A stretch of 64,000 nt of DNA, from contig CM068383.1 in the NCBI GenBank assembly GCA_034770075.1, positions 40,443,222 through 40,507,221 on the forward strand, read 5' to 3'. The position numbers were made by a program, and so were the translations under genes. The stretch comes from Aralia elata (Eukaryota > Streptophyta > Magnoliopsida > Apiales > Araliaceae). The notes beneath the pieces are model-generated. The model made no database searches, was not told the origin of the DNA, and saw only the letters and a list, made by a program, of their open reading frames with translations. Below are positions 10,050 to 21,453 of the stretch, piece after piece. The number at the start of each line of letters is the position of its first letter. Position 1 is the stretch's first letter.

Positions 10050-11189
10050 GACGTACATACCTGGCAATTCGAAAAGGTGAGGATACTTTGCTCTCATCTC
10101 GGATTCTAACTCCCAGGTCATTTCCTCAACATCATGGTTTCTCCATAAAACTTTAACTTGAGGTATAACCTTTGAGCGTAGAATCTGCTCCTTCTTATCC
10201 AAGACCTTGACAGGTATCTCTTCGTACGTCAAATCCTCTGCTATCTCGTCTGGTTCTAACTCAATAATATGGTTTGGATCTTTCACATATTGACGTAGCA
10301 TGGATATGTGAAAAACATTATGAACACGAGACATGCTTGGCGGTAAGGCGAGTCTGTAGGCCACAGTTCCTACTCGATCGAGGATTTCAAATGGACCGAT
10401 AAATCGAGGGTTAAGCTTTCCTCTCTTTCTGAATCGCGTAACACCTTTCCACGGAGCAACACGTAAAAATACATGATCTCCGACATTGAATTCCTCGTCT
10501 CTTCGATGAAGATCAGCATAACTCTTTTGTCGATCTTGAGCTGTTTGTATACGTTGTCGGATCATTTGGATCTTTTCCGTAGTCATACGTATCAACTCGG
10601 GTCCCAACAATTTTGCCTCACCTACTTCATCCCAACATGCTGGAGATCGACACCTTCGTCCATACAACGCCTCGAAGGGAGCCATGCCTATACTTGCTTG
10701 ATAACTGTTGTTGTAAGAGAATTCCACCAATGGCAAGTATTTGTCCCAACTTCCTTTGAAGTCTAGTACGCAGAGTCTTAATAGATCTTCGAGGGTTTGA
10801 ATAGTCCTTTCCGATTGTCCGTCTGTCTGGGGATGGTATGCAGAACTGAATCGTAATTCAGTGCCCATAGCTTTTTGCAAGCTGACCCAAAATCGTGAAG
10901 TGAATCTAGGATCTCGATCAGAAACTATGGATACTGGCATGCCATGCAATCTCATAATCTCGCTAATATACAAATTAGCAAGACGCTCGAGTGAATAGTT
11001 TTCTCGTATAGGCAAGAAATGAGCAGACTTGGTCAATCTATCTATAATGACCCAAATTGCGTCTAAGCCTTGAGAAACTTTGGGAAGACCTGTCACAAAA
11101 TCCATGTTGATGTGTTCCCACTTCCATTCTGGAATCTCAAGTGGTTGCAATGGACCCCTTGGTACTTGATGCTCCGCCTTGACACGTTG
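10026..11189 (-). pseudogene. Element G integrase core and chromodomain-like C-terminus (split by H)
   Basis: Integrase joins the new DNA ends to the host chromosome. Within the 374 residues after Met, the catalytic D-D-E triad is intact: Asp17 in MDFV, Asp78 in SDRD and Glu114 in DGQSERT, with 35 residues between the last two. A GPFEILDRVG motif follows, then a chromodomain-like tail (VKVLWRNHDVEEMTWELE) thought to steer chromoviruses to particular chromatin. The frame runs without a stop upstream to 11189, where H is inserted inside the CQRV codons; the zinc-binding part continues at 25569. The ORF ends FEDEIS, overlapping the pre-PPT stem. Without H this portion would be intact. Confidence 0.9.
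11185..11189. repeat. Target-site duplication of H, left (CGTTG)
   Basis: CGTTG precedes TGTGACGCCCCC and recurs exactly at 25569-25573 after the ATTACA end. Confidence 0.93.
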
Positions 11190-12840
11190 TGTGACGCCCC
11201 CAAATTCGGGTCTCCGAATACCCGGATTTGGTCATCACGATCCAATACAATCATTCACCTCTAACAACATATGATATCTAAAAGTGCGGAATATATAAAC
11301 ATACGTTGTTCATTTAAGGTGTTACTAGTCCCAGAATACAATTAACCTTAATCAAGTACATCAACCCATACCCTAAATAACTATTAGGGTTTAAATTACA
11401 TGAACAGCAATTAAATTACACATGACTATAAAGTCTGCTACAAGGAATCTATTGTTTCATCTTTTCTTTTCCTTTGTTCTTCCCTGAAGTCTCGGGTTTC
11501 GCTGCAATAAAGTCATGATATAGCAAGAATGAGCAACAAGTTTGCCCAGCAAGTTTAAAGTACAACAATAAAGATATATCATGATGAAGGGATGATAAAA
11601 GGGATTTCAACAATAGAATAATCAGAAGCAAGAACATTAAATGCTTTTTAGAACAATTGATAGTCAAATAGACTTTGAACGATAACTTCCAGAGGAGTCA
11701 ATAGCTGGTTGACCCTCTGGTTACTGGGCTACAGAATAACGTACTTGAGGGGATCAGCCTCGCGTACCCTATGTATATGCATAACATTTAATTCTGCTAT
11801 TTGTACCTTATATACGGTACGTGGGGTACTCCCCTATAAATAAAGGGGTGTTCATACAGTCTAAGAATCCTTACCATTGATTGGTTCGGATAGCTCTTAT
11901 AAATTTTCACAAAATTGTCTGACCGAACAAGGGTTCAGACTTAACCATGAATGGTTCATAAAACTTCTGAATTTAATTCAATATTCGAATTCAAATGCAT
12001 GAGTGCGAATGCCAATAAATACACAGATGTGGAATAATTTTAAAAGTAATTAGACCACTTATAGCATGCTTGGAGAAAAAATTCAAGCTTAAAGAATACT
12101 TGCAATAATATATACCTTTTGCATGAATTAAAATACTGCATAAGGTTTTAGAAGTATTGCTCAAGGTAAAAAGTTGAGTAAGGAAGAACTTGCAATAATG
12201 TAAGAAGTTTAGGGTTAGGAACTTGCAGAAATCAAAGTTTGGGACAGAGGACTTGCCTGTTCGCTCAGCTACAGATAAATTCTAGCTTTAATTACTCGAC
12301 CGTGAATAACCTATCAGTTGGTAGAATTGGTTTATCCATTAGCATTGCGTAATTATACCCACTTATGCTATCCATTTAGCAGATAAGTAATTCACCGAAC
12401 TCAATTACTACCTAGCCATCAGCTAACAAAATTTAATGACCTCTATTTCTTATTTAAACAGATAATAATCAATCAGGGTCACTTATCATTTGAATACTCC
12501 AATTATTACCTTTAATAGTATCTAGGTACGATTTAACAAACTTTATTAATTAACTATAAATTTATTTTGGTTTGGAGATGACAGAAACCATTGATCATTT
12601 ATTCAGTTTACTCTTAATTACCATTACCTTAGGGGTAATTTAGTAATTATTATACTTGTTCTTTATTCATTAATTAAGGTATAACTTTACACCCACTTAA
12701 TTATTATTAACTATTAATATCTGCTAAGTGTTTATTATCTTTATTTATTAAGGTCCAAAAATAATTAACTTATTAATTTCCCTCATACTTAATCATCATT
12801 TCATTGATGATTAAGTACTTACCATCCTTATTATTTAGTA

Positions 12841-13886
12841 ACTTATTCATATTCAATTATTATTATTATTATTAAACATTTATTACCTTTATTTATTATT
12901 TAATAATAAATAATTATTCTATTAACTTTATTCATATTTAATTATTATTATTATTAAATAATAATTAAATATTTATTATCTTTATTTATTATTTAATAAT
13001 AAATAATAAATAATTATTCTATTAACTTTATTCATATTTAATTATTATTATTATTAAATAATAATTAAATATTTATTATCTTTATTTATTATTTAATAAT
13101 AAATAATAAATAATTATTCTATTAACTTTATTCATATTTAATTATTATTATTATTAAATAATAATTAAATATTTATTATCTTTATTTATTATTTAATAAT
13201 AAATAATAAATAATTATTCTATTAACTTTATTCATATTTAATTATTATTATTATTAAATAATAATTAAATATTTATTATCTTTATTTATTATTTAATAAT
13301 AAATAATAAATAATTATTCTATTAACTTTATTCATATTTAATTATTATTATTATTAAATAATAATTAAATATTTATTATCTTTATTTATTATTTAATAAT
13401 AAATAATAAATAATTATTCTATTAACTTTATTCATATTTAATTATTATTATTATTAAATAATAATTAAATATTTATTATCTTTATTTATTATTTAATAAT
13501 AAATAATAAATAATTATTCTATTAACTTTATTCATATTTAATTATTATTATTATTAAATAATAATTAAATATTTATTATCTTTATTTATTATTTAATAAT
13601 AAATAATAAATAATTATTCTATTAACTTTATTCATATTTAATTATTATTATTATTAAATAATAATTAAATATTTATTATCTTTATTTATTATTTAATAAT
13701 AAATAATAAATAATTATTCTATTAACTTTATTCATATTTAATTATTATTATTATTAAATAATAATTAAATATTTATTATCTTTATTTATTATTTAATAAT
13801 AAATAATAAATAATTATTCTATTAACTTTATTCATATTTAATTATTATTATTATTAAATAATAATTAAATATTTATTATCTTTATT
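12841..13886 (-). repeat. 100-bp minisatellite, 10 units, H 3' LTR
   Basis: The word ATTAACTTTATTCATATTTA starts at 12921 and then every 100 bp to 13821. The units appear identical. One diverged shorter unit precedes them. The unit is almost pure A/T with TAATAATAAATAATAAATAA. Confidence 0.95.
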
Positions 13887-14784
13887 GAAAATAATTAAAC
13901 ACTTTATTAATCTTATTTATTAACGTAATACCAATTAATTTGCATTATTGACTTAACTTAATTACCCATTTAAGTAAGCCAATACTTGCACAGTTGATTA
14001 ACAATGTGACAACCATTTGACTCCATAAACAAATGAATTACAAAACCAATTTCCCAAAATAAAGTCAAGACAGTTAAATGGTTTACAGGAATAAAACATC
14101 CCAATATAGAGAACAACCTAATCCAATAACAGTTTCTTAGTTGAAGGAGCCAACACAATATAATTCTACTATCTGTGTAAACCTCACCATAGTACAGTCC
14201 CAAAATCAGGGAAACAGCACAATCCCAGGTTTCTTAATCCAACGAACCAACAAAACACAAGCAACTAATATTTGATTTCGTAATATATGCTGCTAGCAAG
14301 ACAAACCATACAAAGGAGATACCAAAACCTAGGTTAGGCATAAAACCGAACACATACCAGGCATTCTAAGCCACAACATTAGCATAACTGTTATACACCA
14401 TCACGTTACCGAACCAATTTGGTTCTTCAATTACAGATTCCCAGCACAGAAAGAAAAGAAAATTACAAACAACATCAACCCAAAGGTGTTATACAAGCCA
14501 GCACAAGTTATTATACAATCAACCCAACACATTGCATATTACCCAACACAAACTGGAAAATTTAACCACCCAACACAGTCGCTATTTATACCTTGGTGTA
14601 GATTGAATTGCCTGTCTCCTTCTTCTCCCAAAATAATTAACGAAGCCGGTGGACATTCACGGCTAGTTTCCCCTGCTCCCTTTTCTTCTCTGCAATTCCT
14701 CTCTCTCTAATTTGAAACCCTAAATTTTCTAATTTAGCACTCACAAGCAGAGGAATCGGCAGCTTCGGCTTAGGGTTTGGGGCT

Positions 14785-14794
14785 CAATTTATAG
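14785..14794 (-). promoter_or_regulatory. Probable TATA box of H 3' LTR
   Basis: The minus strand reads CTATAAATTG, followed about 80 bp on by a GAGAGAGAGGAATTGCAG leader typical of plant 5' untranslated regions. A second TATAAATAGC at 14581-14590 is an alternative. Confidence 0.5.
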
Positions 14795-15810
14795 AAATTG
14801 GTTTACCCAATTTGCTGGGTATTACCTCAATTGCACGAGCCGTTAACCTTCGGGTAGAGGGAGGTAGCGACTGATGGTCCTTATCAGTCCCCAGCTGGGT
14901 TCAGCCGCCCCTCGAGCCTTGCGTTCCCACAAGTCACTTCGCCGGTCACCTTGTGTCCTTTGGTCCCTTCGACCGCCGCTTGGTCCTTGCCCGTTTCCAG
15001 CCGTGCCGCCGGTCCTCTCACGCCACCGAGCTGTCAATCGCCCCCTTTTTTCCCGCTCCCGTTGCTCCGTTTGATTGAGAGGCTGGGACTGATGTGAGGG
15101 GTTAGGCGTGGGTAGACCCGGCACCCCTATTCCCCCTCCCACCTATTGCCGGCGATTGACACCTTCTCTCCCTCTCGTTGCGTCTGGTTTGGTTTTCCCC
15201 CAAATTGATATGTCTATCTGAACCCTCCCAAACCAATTTACCGGCTGCTCAAAAGGACCCAAGCCGTTGCAATGGTTTGATTTGGCTAAAAGAGGAGATG
15301 GGTTTGGGTTGGCTGGGAAAACTTTGGGCTCAACCCAATAGGGTTGGGCCGGTTGATTTTTAGTAGAGAAATGGCCCAAAAAGGAAATAAAAAGGAAGAT
15401 GGTTTCAGCCCATTTGATATTAGGTTAACTTAATTAAAAAGAAATATGACCCACTTAAAATAACATTATGCTTCTAATATTAAATCACTAATTTAATCTA
15501 AATAATTAATTATAATATTTATTTCCACAATAATTCCTCATGGCAATTATTTAAACCCGATAATCGTAAGAATGAATTATTTATTCAAATTCTTTCCAAT
15601 TTTCTTGCCAACAAAATGTTAAGGTCAACCCATTAATTTATTTCAAACTATTAGTGAGTCCCTTTAAGTCAAAGAAAATTATTGAACCACGTATTTATAA
15701 ATTTAAATACTACTACCTACATGGATCCAATTAAGTTCGTAAAATTAAATATGATGAATTTATTTATTAAAATAAATTTGATACACTGTTTAAAATTCCT
15801 GGACATTACA

Positions 15811-15847
15811 TCCTCTCCCCCTTATAAAAATTCCGTCCTCGGAATTT
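15811..15847 (-). other. H polypurine tract and pre-PPT stem
   Basis: Minus strand: AAATTCCG-AGGA-CGGAATTT (8-bp stem, 15828-15847), then TTATAAGGGGGAGAGGA, then the LTR end. Relative to G the stem has a compensatory pair change (T-A to C-G). Confidence 0.85.
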
Positions 15848-15857
15848 CAATCTAAGG

Positions 15858-17255
15858 TTACTCGAACAACTGAGGGTAATTTGTTCTCATTTTCTCTTCG
15901 AGTTCCCACGTAGCTTCTTCCACCGCATGGTTTCTCCAGAGAACTTTCACCGAGTGAATGATTTTATTCCTCAGCTTCTGCTCTTTTCTATCCAGTATTT
16001 GAACAGGAATCTCCTCGTACGATAAATCCTTTTCGACTTGAATTGGTTCATAGGAGATGACATGTTTGTAGTCTGGCTTATACGGACGCAACACTGATAT
16101 GTGAAACACGTTGTGAATGTGCTCAAGTTCAGGAGGTAATGCTACCTCGTACGCCACTTCGCCGATCCGCCTCAAAATTTCAAACGGTCCTATGAACCTA
16201 GGGCTTAATTTACCCTTCTTCCCAAAACGAATCTTTCCTTTCCAGGGAGATACCTTCAGAAACACAAAACTTCCAACTTCAAAGTCTCGTTTCTGACGAT
16301 GTAAGTCGGCGTACTTCTTTTGGCGATCCTGGGCTGCTACTAACCGTTGTCTTATTACTTTAATAATTTCCACGGTTTGTTGTACCAATTCTGGCCCCAA
16401 CAATCTTCGTTCACCAACTTTATCCCAACACAACGGCGTTCGACACTTCCTTCCGTATAGCGCCTCGTACGGTGGCATACCAATACTAGCGTGATAGCTA
16501 TTGTTGTAGGCGAACTCTACTAGTGGCAAGTGATCGTCCCAGCTACCACTTAAGTCCATCACAACTGCTCGGAGCATATCCTCTAGAGTCTGAATTGTTC
16601 GCTCACTTTGACCATCAGTCTGGGGATGATATGCCGTACTCATTCTTAACTGTGTTCCCAGTCTCTCCTGCAGACTTCTCCAAAAATTTGACGTGAAGCG
16701 CGGATCCCTGTCAGACACAATAGATACCGGCACTCCATGTCGTGATACTATTTCCTTCACATAAAGTTTTGCTAGTTGTTCCAATTTGTACCTGATCTTG
16801 ATCGGTAGAAAATGGGCAGACTTGGTCAACCGATCTACGATCACCCAGATGGCGTCTAGACCCTTTTGAGTTGTCGGGAGTCCTACCACAAAATCCATAG
16901 TAATGTGCTCCCACTTCCATTCTGGAATCTCCAAAGGTTGCAACAATCCGCTCGGCCGTTGGTGCTCAGCCTTGATCCGTTGACAAGTTAAACACCGGCT
17001 AACGAACTCTGCAACTTCCCCTTTCAAATGCGGCCACCAATAATGCTGACGAAGATCTTGATACATCTTGGTGCTACCCGGATGTACCGAGAATCTCGTA
17101 TTATGGGCCTCCTGCAAAATTTCTTCCCTTAAGTCTGGTACATAGGGTATCCAGATCCTTCCCTCGAATCTCAGCAATCCTGTGCTGTCAACTTTGAACT
17201 TCAACGTTTTTCCCCTCCAGTAGTTGTTTCTTAATACCCATGCATTCTTCATCAA
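15858..17255 (-). pseudogene. Element H integrase with chromodomain-like C-terminus
   Basis: An open frame of 465 codons on the minus strand covers the N-terminal zinc-binding region (HPGSTKMYQDLRQHYWW...CLTCQ), the catalytic core with MDFV, SDRD and DGQSERT (the D-D-35-E triad intact), a GPFEILRRIG motif and a chromodomain-like tail (VKVLWRNHAVEEATWELE) ending YPQLFE. It is normally part of one pol polyprotein; the apparent Met start is accidental, since RT/RNase H lies just upstream in another frame after a small frameshift near 17200. It is the best-preserved domain of H. Whether this isolated frame is ever translated is doubtful. Confidence 0.88.
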
Positions 17256-18657
17256 ACTCTTGGGCCTCCTTTATCTTATCCAGTAGAGTCGGACCTACTG
17301 TCACGGTGAACACTTTTTCGTCCGCCTCCATTGGATACCTAACCTCCAGTTCCAGGCGTTCAAAGTCCTTTATCACTTCCTCTTGAACTGACCACTGCAT
17401 CAATTTCACTTTACCTTTCCTGCTTAAGGCATCCGCCACTACATTTGCTTTGCCCGGATGGTATAGAATTTCACAGTCGTAGTCCTTGATCAATTCTAAC
17501 CATCGGCGTTGCCTCATGTTTAGCTCCTTCTGGGTGAAAATATATTTCAGACTTTTGTGATCTGTATATATCTCACACTTCTCCCCGTATAGGTAGTGCC
17601 TCCAAATTTTTAAGGCGAAAACTACCGCTGCTAACTCCAAATCATGAGTCGGGTAACCCTTCTCATAGTCCTTCAGTTGACGTGATGCGTATGCCACGAC
17701 CTTGCCGTGTTGCATCAGCACGCAGCCGAGACCCTTGTGTGATGCATCGTTATACACTACAAAACCCCCAGTGTTGTCTGGTAAAGTCAACACCGGTGCT
17801 TGGCTAAGTCTCTTCTTCAATTCCATGAAACTTTCCTCGCATTTCTCCGACCAAACAAACTTAACTGTTTTCCTGGTGAGATTGGTCAATGGCGATGCTA
17901 TCTTTGAAAAATCCTGGATGAATCTCCGATAGTATCCTGCTAATCCCAAGAAACTCCGGATCTCTGTCGGCGTCTTCGGCTGTTCCCAGCTGATAACTGC
18001 TTCCATTTTTGCTGGGTCTACCGAAACACCATTCTTGTCGATGACATGACCCAGAAACTGTACCCTCTACAACCACAACTCACACTTAGAAAACTTCGCA
18101 TACAATTTCTCCTTCCTGAGGGCTTCTAATACAATCTTCAAATGTTCAGCATGCTCCTCTTCTGTCTCCGAATACACCAAGATGTCATCAATGAATACAA
18201 CTACGAACTTGTCCAAGTACTGCTTGAACACTCTGTTCATCATATCCATGAATGCTGCTGGTGCGTTCGTCAATCCAAAAGACATTACCAGGAACTCGAA
18301 GTGTCCATAACGAGTCCTGAATGCAGTCTTCGGGATATCTTCCTGTCTCACCTTCAGCTGATGGTAGCCGGTTCTTAAGTCGATCTTTGAAAAGTACTTT
18401 GCTCCTTTAAGTTGATCAAACAGATCGTCAATTCTAGGAAGCGGATACCTATTCTTAATCGTAACTTTGTTCAACTCCCGATAGTCGATACAAAGCCTCA
18501 TTGAACCGTCTTTCTTCTTTACAAACAGAACTGGCGCTCCCCACGGGGACACGCTCGGTCTGATATAACCTTTATTTAACAGCTCCTGCAGTTGCATGCT
18601 CATCTCTTTCATTTCGCACGGGGCCATCCGGTACGGCGGCTTTGATATTGGTGCGGG
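17188..18657 (-). pseudogene. Element H reverse transcriptase and RNase H (broken)
   Basis: RT copies the RNA into DNA and RNase H removes the RNA. Minus-strand motifs in order: SPWGAPVLFVKKKDGSMRLC, LPRIDDLFDQL, FRTRYGHFEFLVMSFGLTNA, the active-site FIDDILVYS (18160-18190 region), LGLAGYYRRFI, then RNase H with VVYNDASHKGLGCVL, YTDHKSL and ADALSRK. A TAG at about 18067 interrupts the RT (after KCELWL), a TGA near 18656-18658 replaces Gly before PAPISKPPYR, and a frameshift near 17200 separates it from integrase. YNDAS has Asn where YSDAS is usual, but the catalytic Asp remains. Confidence 0.88.
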
Positions 18658-19052
18658 TCAAGGTACCAAATCGATTACGAACTCGATCTCCCTGTCTGGC
18701 GGCAGTCCCGGAAGCTCTTCGGGAAAAACATCGGTGAACTTTCTCACGACTGGTACTTGTCTCATCTCACCCCCGACCTGGCGAGTATCAATCACATGGG
18801 CCAAATAGCACACACAAACGACCCTTTCTTGAGTAACCTCCTTGTTTGCATCATAGTAAGACAACAAGATTCTCTTGGTGACTTACTACCGTAAAATACC
18901 ACCTTTGACTTATTAGGAGTCTTCAGGTGTACACACTTTTCCTTACAGTTAATAACTGCTCCGTGGGTTAATAGCCAATCCATTCCCAGGATTACATCAA
19001 ACTCTCCCAGCCGAATTGGTATCAAATTCACATTGAGCTTAAACCCTCGCAA
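18658..19052 (-). pseudogene. Element H protease C-terminus and linker to RT (broken)
   Basis: Minus-strand peptide LIPIRLGEFDVILGMDWLLT is the C-terminal half of a Ty3/gypsy protease. It is followed by the linker with DVFPEELPGLPPDREIEF that precedes RT. A frameshift near 18860 separates the two. The N-terminal half with the Asp-Ser/Thr-Gly active site is deleted: upstream sequence jumps directly to gag (see 19053-19860). The enzyme cannot work. Confidence 0.82.
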
Positions 19053-19860
19053 TTCATCACAACCATTCCTATGAATGTATTCTACGGGGATAATCTCCTT
19101 TTATTCGGGTTACTTCCCCCACGGCTACCTTCCTTGTGACCATCATGGCTTTTCTGATCTTGGTTGTGCTTTGTCAATGCTTCATTTCCTCCTTGGCAAC
19201 GATTTCTTCCTTAAATAACGTAGAAAATGTGTTGATCTGCAAAATCACAACCTTACTATACGCCCAGGGCTTCAACCCTTGTTTAAATCTCTTCGCTTGC
19301 CTAACTCCGGTGTCCACTTATTGTGGGGCAAACCTAGTTAGTTTGTTAAACTTCGTTGTGTATTTCTGCTAACCGATATATCACCTTGCTTCGGATTCAA
19401 GAACTTTATCTCCATACTTGCCTGCGTGCTTTCTAGAAGGTAATTTTTTTTTTTTGAAAACAACTCCTTAAAACGAGTCCACGCAGTTGTGCCTTCCCCA
19501 GCTCGGCTTCTATTCGCCTTCCACCAGTAATTTGACTCACCCTCCCTCGTGAAAGTGGCAATTGACGTCTTCTGTTCCTCGGTCACTCTCGCGACCTCGA
19601 AAACTTTCTCCATTTCTTCTACCCTTGTTTGGGCTTCACTCGGATCCGTATTCCCATGAAACTCCGGTGGCCCTAAAAATTTAAAACCCGTAAAGTTCGC
19701 CATGTGACTTCATGGCCGAACCACCGCAATGGCTGGTCTGCCTTGCATCGTTTCCTCTAACAAATTCGCAAAGGCTCTCTTAGGGTCAGTCTGACCCTCC
19801 TTGTTATTCACTAACTCTTCTGCCCTCGTGTATCGGGGTTGTCTCCTTGACGGCATTGTT
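19053..19860 (-). pseudogene. Element H gag remnant (zinc knuckle deleted)
   Basis: Gag is the particle protein. The minus-strand start MPSRRQPRYTRAEELVNN (near 19855) is a plausible gag N-terminus. After a stop or frameshift near 19710 comes FLGPPEFHGNTDPSEAQTRV, the typical gag core start, then WTRFKELFSKKK. Further frames at 19220-19380 still read gag-like (RFAPQ, KRFKQGLKPWAYSK). The Gly-rich region, the CCHC zinc knuckle and the start of protease are absent, apparently by a deletion joining gag to protease near 19050. No functional gag could be made. Confidence 0.78.
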
Positions 19861-21127
19861 TGTTCTAAACAAAACCTTACATAAATCCTTCTTGTTTTAC
19901 ACATCGTGCAAAATTCTACTGATGTTATCATTTAAGAGTCAAAGCATAAATCGATCATAATCAGCAATACTATATTTATATTCATACACCCCTTAGTGTG
20001 TCAAACACTTATAGTTCAGGCATATTCCTATAAATGTTAACTATCCCATTAAGACACAAAAGATGGGATTAACAAGAATTGCATCCCCCTAGATTTGAAA
20101 AGTGGGGATGTATCATCATCATATCAACTCAAGGCACCTTTAGTAAATACTAATAAGCTCATCTTAGTACCTCGTACTACTTACATCATATAACATTCCT
20201 GATATCCACTTATCCCTCTGTTACTAACAACAAGATGGGATTCACATAACTACTCCACAACTTACACAAAATTGGGACTTACAACAGATATACTGCTAGC
20301 TGTACAAAAACTGAGATTCACATTTCTTACATGCATAGGTATACTAGTACCTATACATTGACTACTATTCTTCATTCATTACGACTCACAAAGGTCTTAT
20401 AACTCTCAGACTTAATCTTTCTTTCTTTCATTTCCTCCACTTATTCCTTATATCGGCTCCAATTGATCCTCCTTAGGGATTTCTATTATCTCATCTTTCA
20501 GTTCCATCTCTAGATACTTTTTCCAGATCAGACACTAAATCTACCCTTGGTTCATTTCTTATAATCTCTCCGTTGTCTCTCCTTTCTAATCATCACAACA
20601 ATCTAAATTGCCATCAGTCATCTCTTAAATTTTTTTTTTTTTTTTTTTTTTGCATATAAAATCATTCATCTTAATACTCTCAACTTTTGCTTAACAACTC
20701 TATATGACTTTATTACCTTTGTCTCACCTGGCATTCCACAATAAAGCTTAATAACTTAACTAACACTTCAAAATATCGATATATTCATTATTTATCGAAC
20801 TAATCATTTCCTTCTTGCAAACCTTAACCCAACGGATTCTAAGGTACCCTCTCTTCATCACAAAGAAACTCTATACCACATCACTCCAATATCTTATCTA
20901 ATGAATAGCCACAAAAATTGATCAATAGCCACAGAATTGATCAATAACATCAAATGATTAATCTAATTACCTCGAATATCTATAATTCCAGCTTACAATG
21001 GATCGTCCATACTTAATGATCTTCACTTTACCATATTATCTCATCAATACACATTCCCCTTCTATTCCTCTATATTCTCTCAGGTTATAGCCTAAGGACT
21101 CTTTCTCCTAAGGGTTATAACCTATGG
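19861..21127 (-). other. H untranslated leader between PBS and gag
   Basis: About 1.27 kb without a recognisable gene. It has a run of 22 T (20630-20651) and no repeats of note. It corresponds to the 5' leader that normally carries packaging signals. Confidence 0.6.
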
Positions 21128-21139
21128 CTTTGATACCAA
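21128..21139 (-). other. H primer-binding site (initiator tRNA-Met, one mismatch)
   Basis: Minus strand TGGTATCAAAGC, 2 nt from the LTR end, differs at one base from the canonical TGGTATCAGAGC. Confidence 0.88.
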
Positions 21140-21453
21140 CCTGTGACGCCCCCAAATTCGGGTCTCCGAATACCCGGATTTGGTCATCACGATCCAATAC
21201 AATCATTCACCTCTAACAACATATGATATCTAAAAGTGCGGAATATATAAACATACGTTGTTCATTTAAGGTGTTACTAGTCCCAGAATACAATTAACCT
21301 TAATCAAGTACATCAACCCATACCCTAAATAACTATTAGGGTTTAAATTACATGAACAGCAATTAAATTACACATGACTATAAAGTCTGCTACAAGGAAT
21401 CTATTGTTTCATCTTTTCTTTTCCTTTGTTCTTCCCTGAAGTCTCGGGTTTCG

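Larger units (their letters stand above)
11190..15810 (-). repeat. H 3' LTR (4621 bp)
   Basis: It starts TGTGACGCCCCCAAATTCGG and ends GGACATTACA, repeated at 21142-25568. It contains a 100-bp minisatellite with ten units; the 5' LTR has eight, which accounts for the 194-bp length difference. GGGGATCAGCC (11749-11759) and the splice-acceptor block near 11500 are shared with other families. Confidence 0.93.

Noticed and set aside
11449..11667. 72-codon frame in the H LTR ending KPETSGKNKGKEKMKQ (also 21401-21589)
   Set aside because: Not accepted as a gene: the N-terminal part lies in the proposed intron and differs in length between the LTRs. Its last residues are discussed as a finding.
12841..13886. 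CRISPR-like array
   Set aside because: The 100-bp units are head-to-tail without spacers, in a plant LTR. It is a minisatellite.
14843..15379. Overlapping Pro/Arg-rich open frames on both strands in the H LTR (also at 24593-24833)
   Set aside because: They are in GC-richer LTR sequence, open on both strands, differ between the two LTR copies through small indels, and carry no motif.
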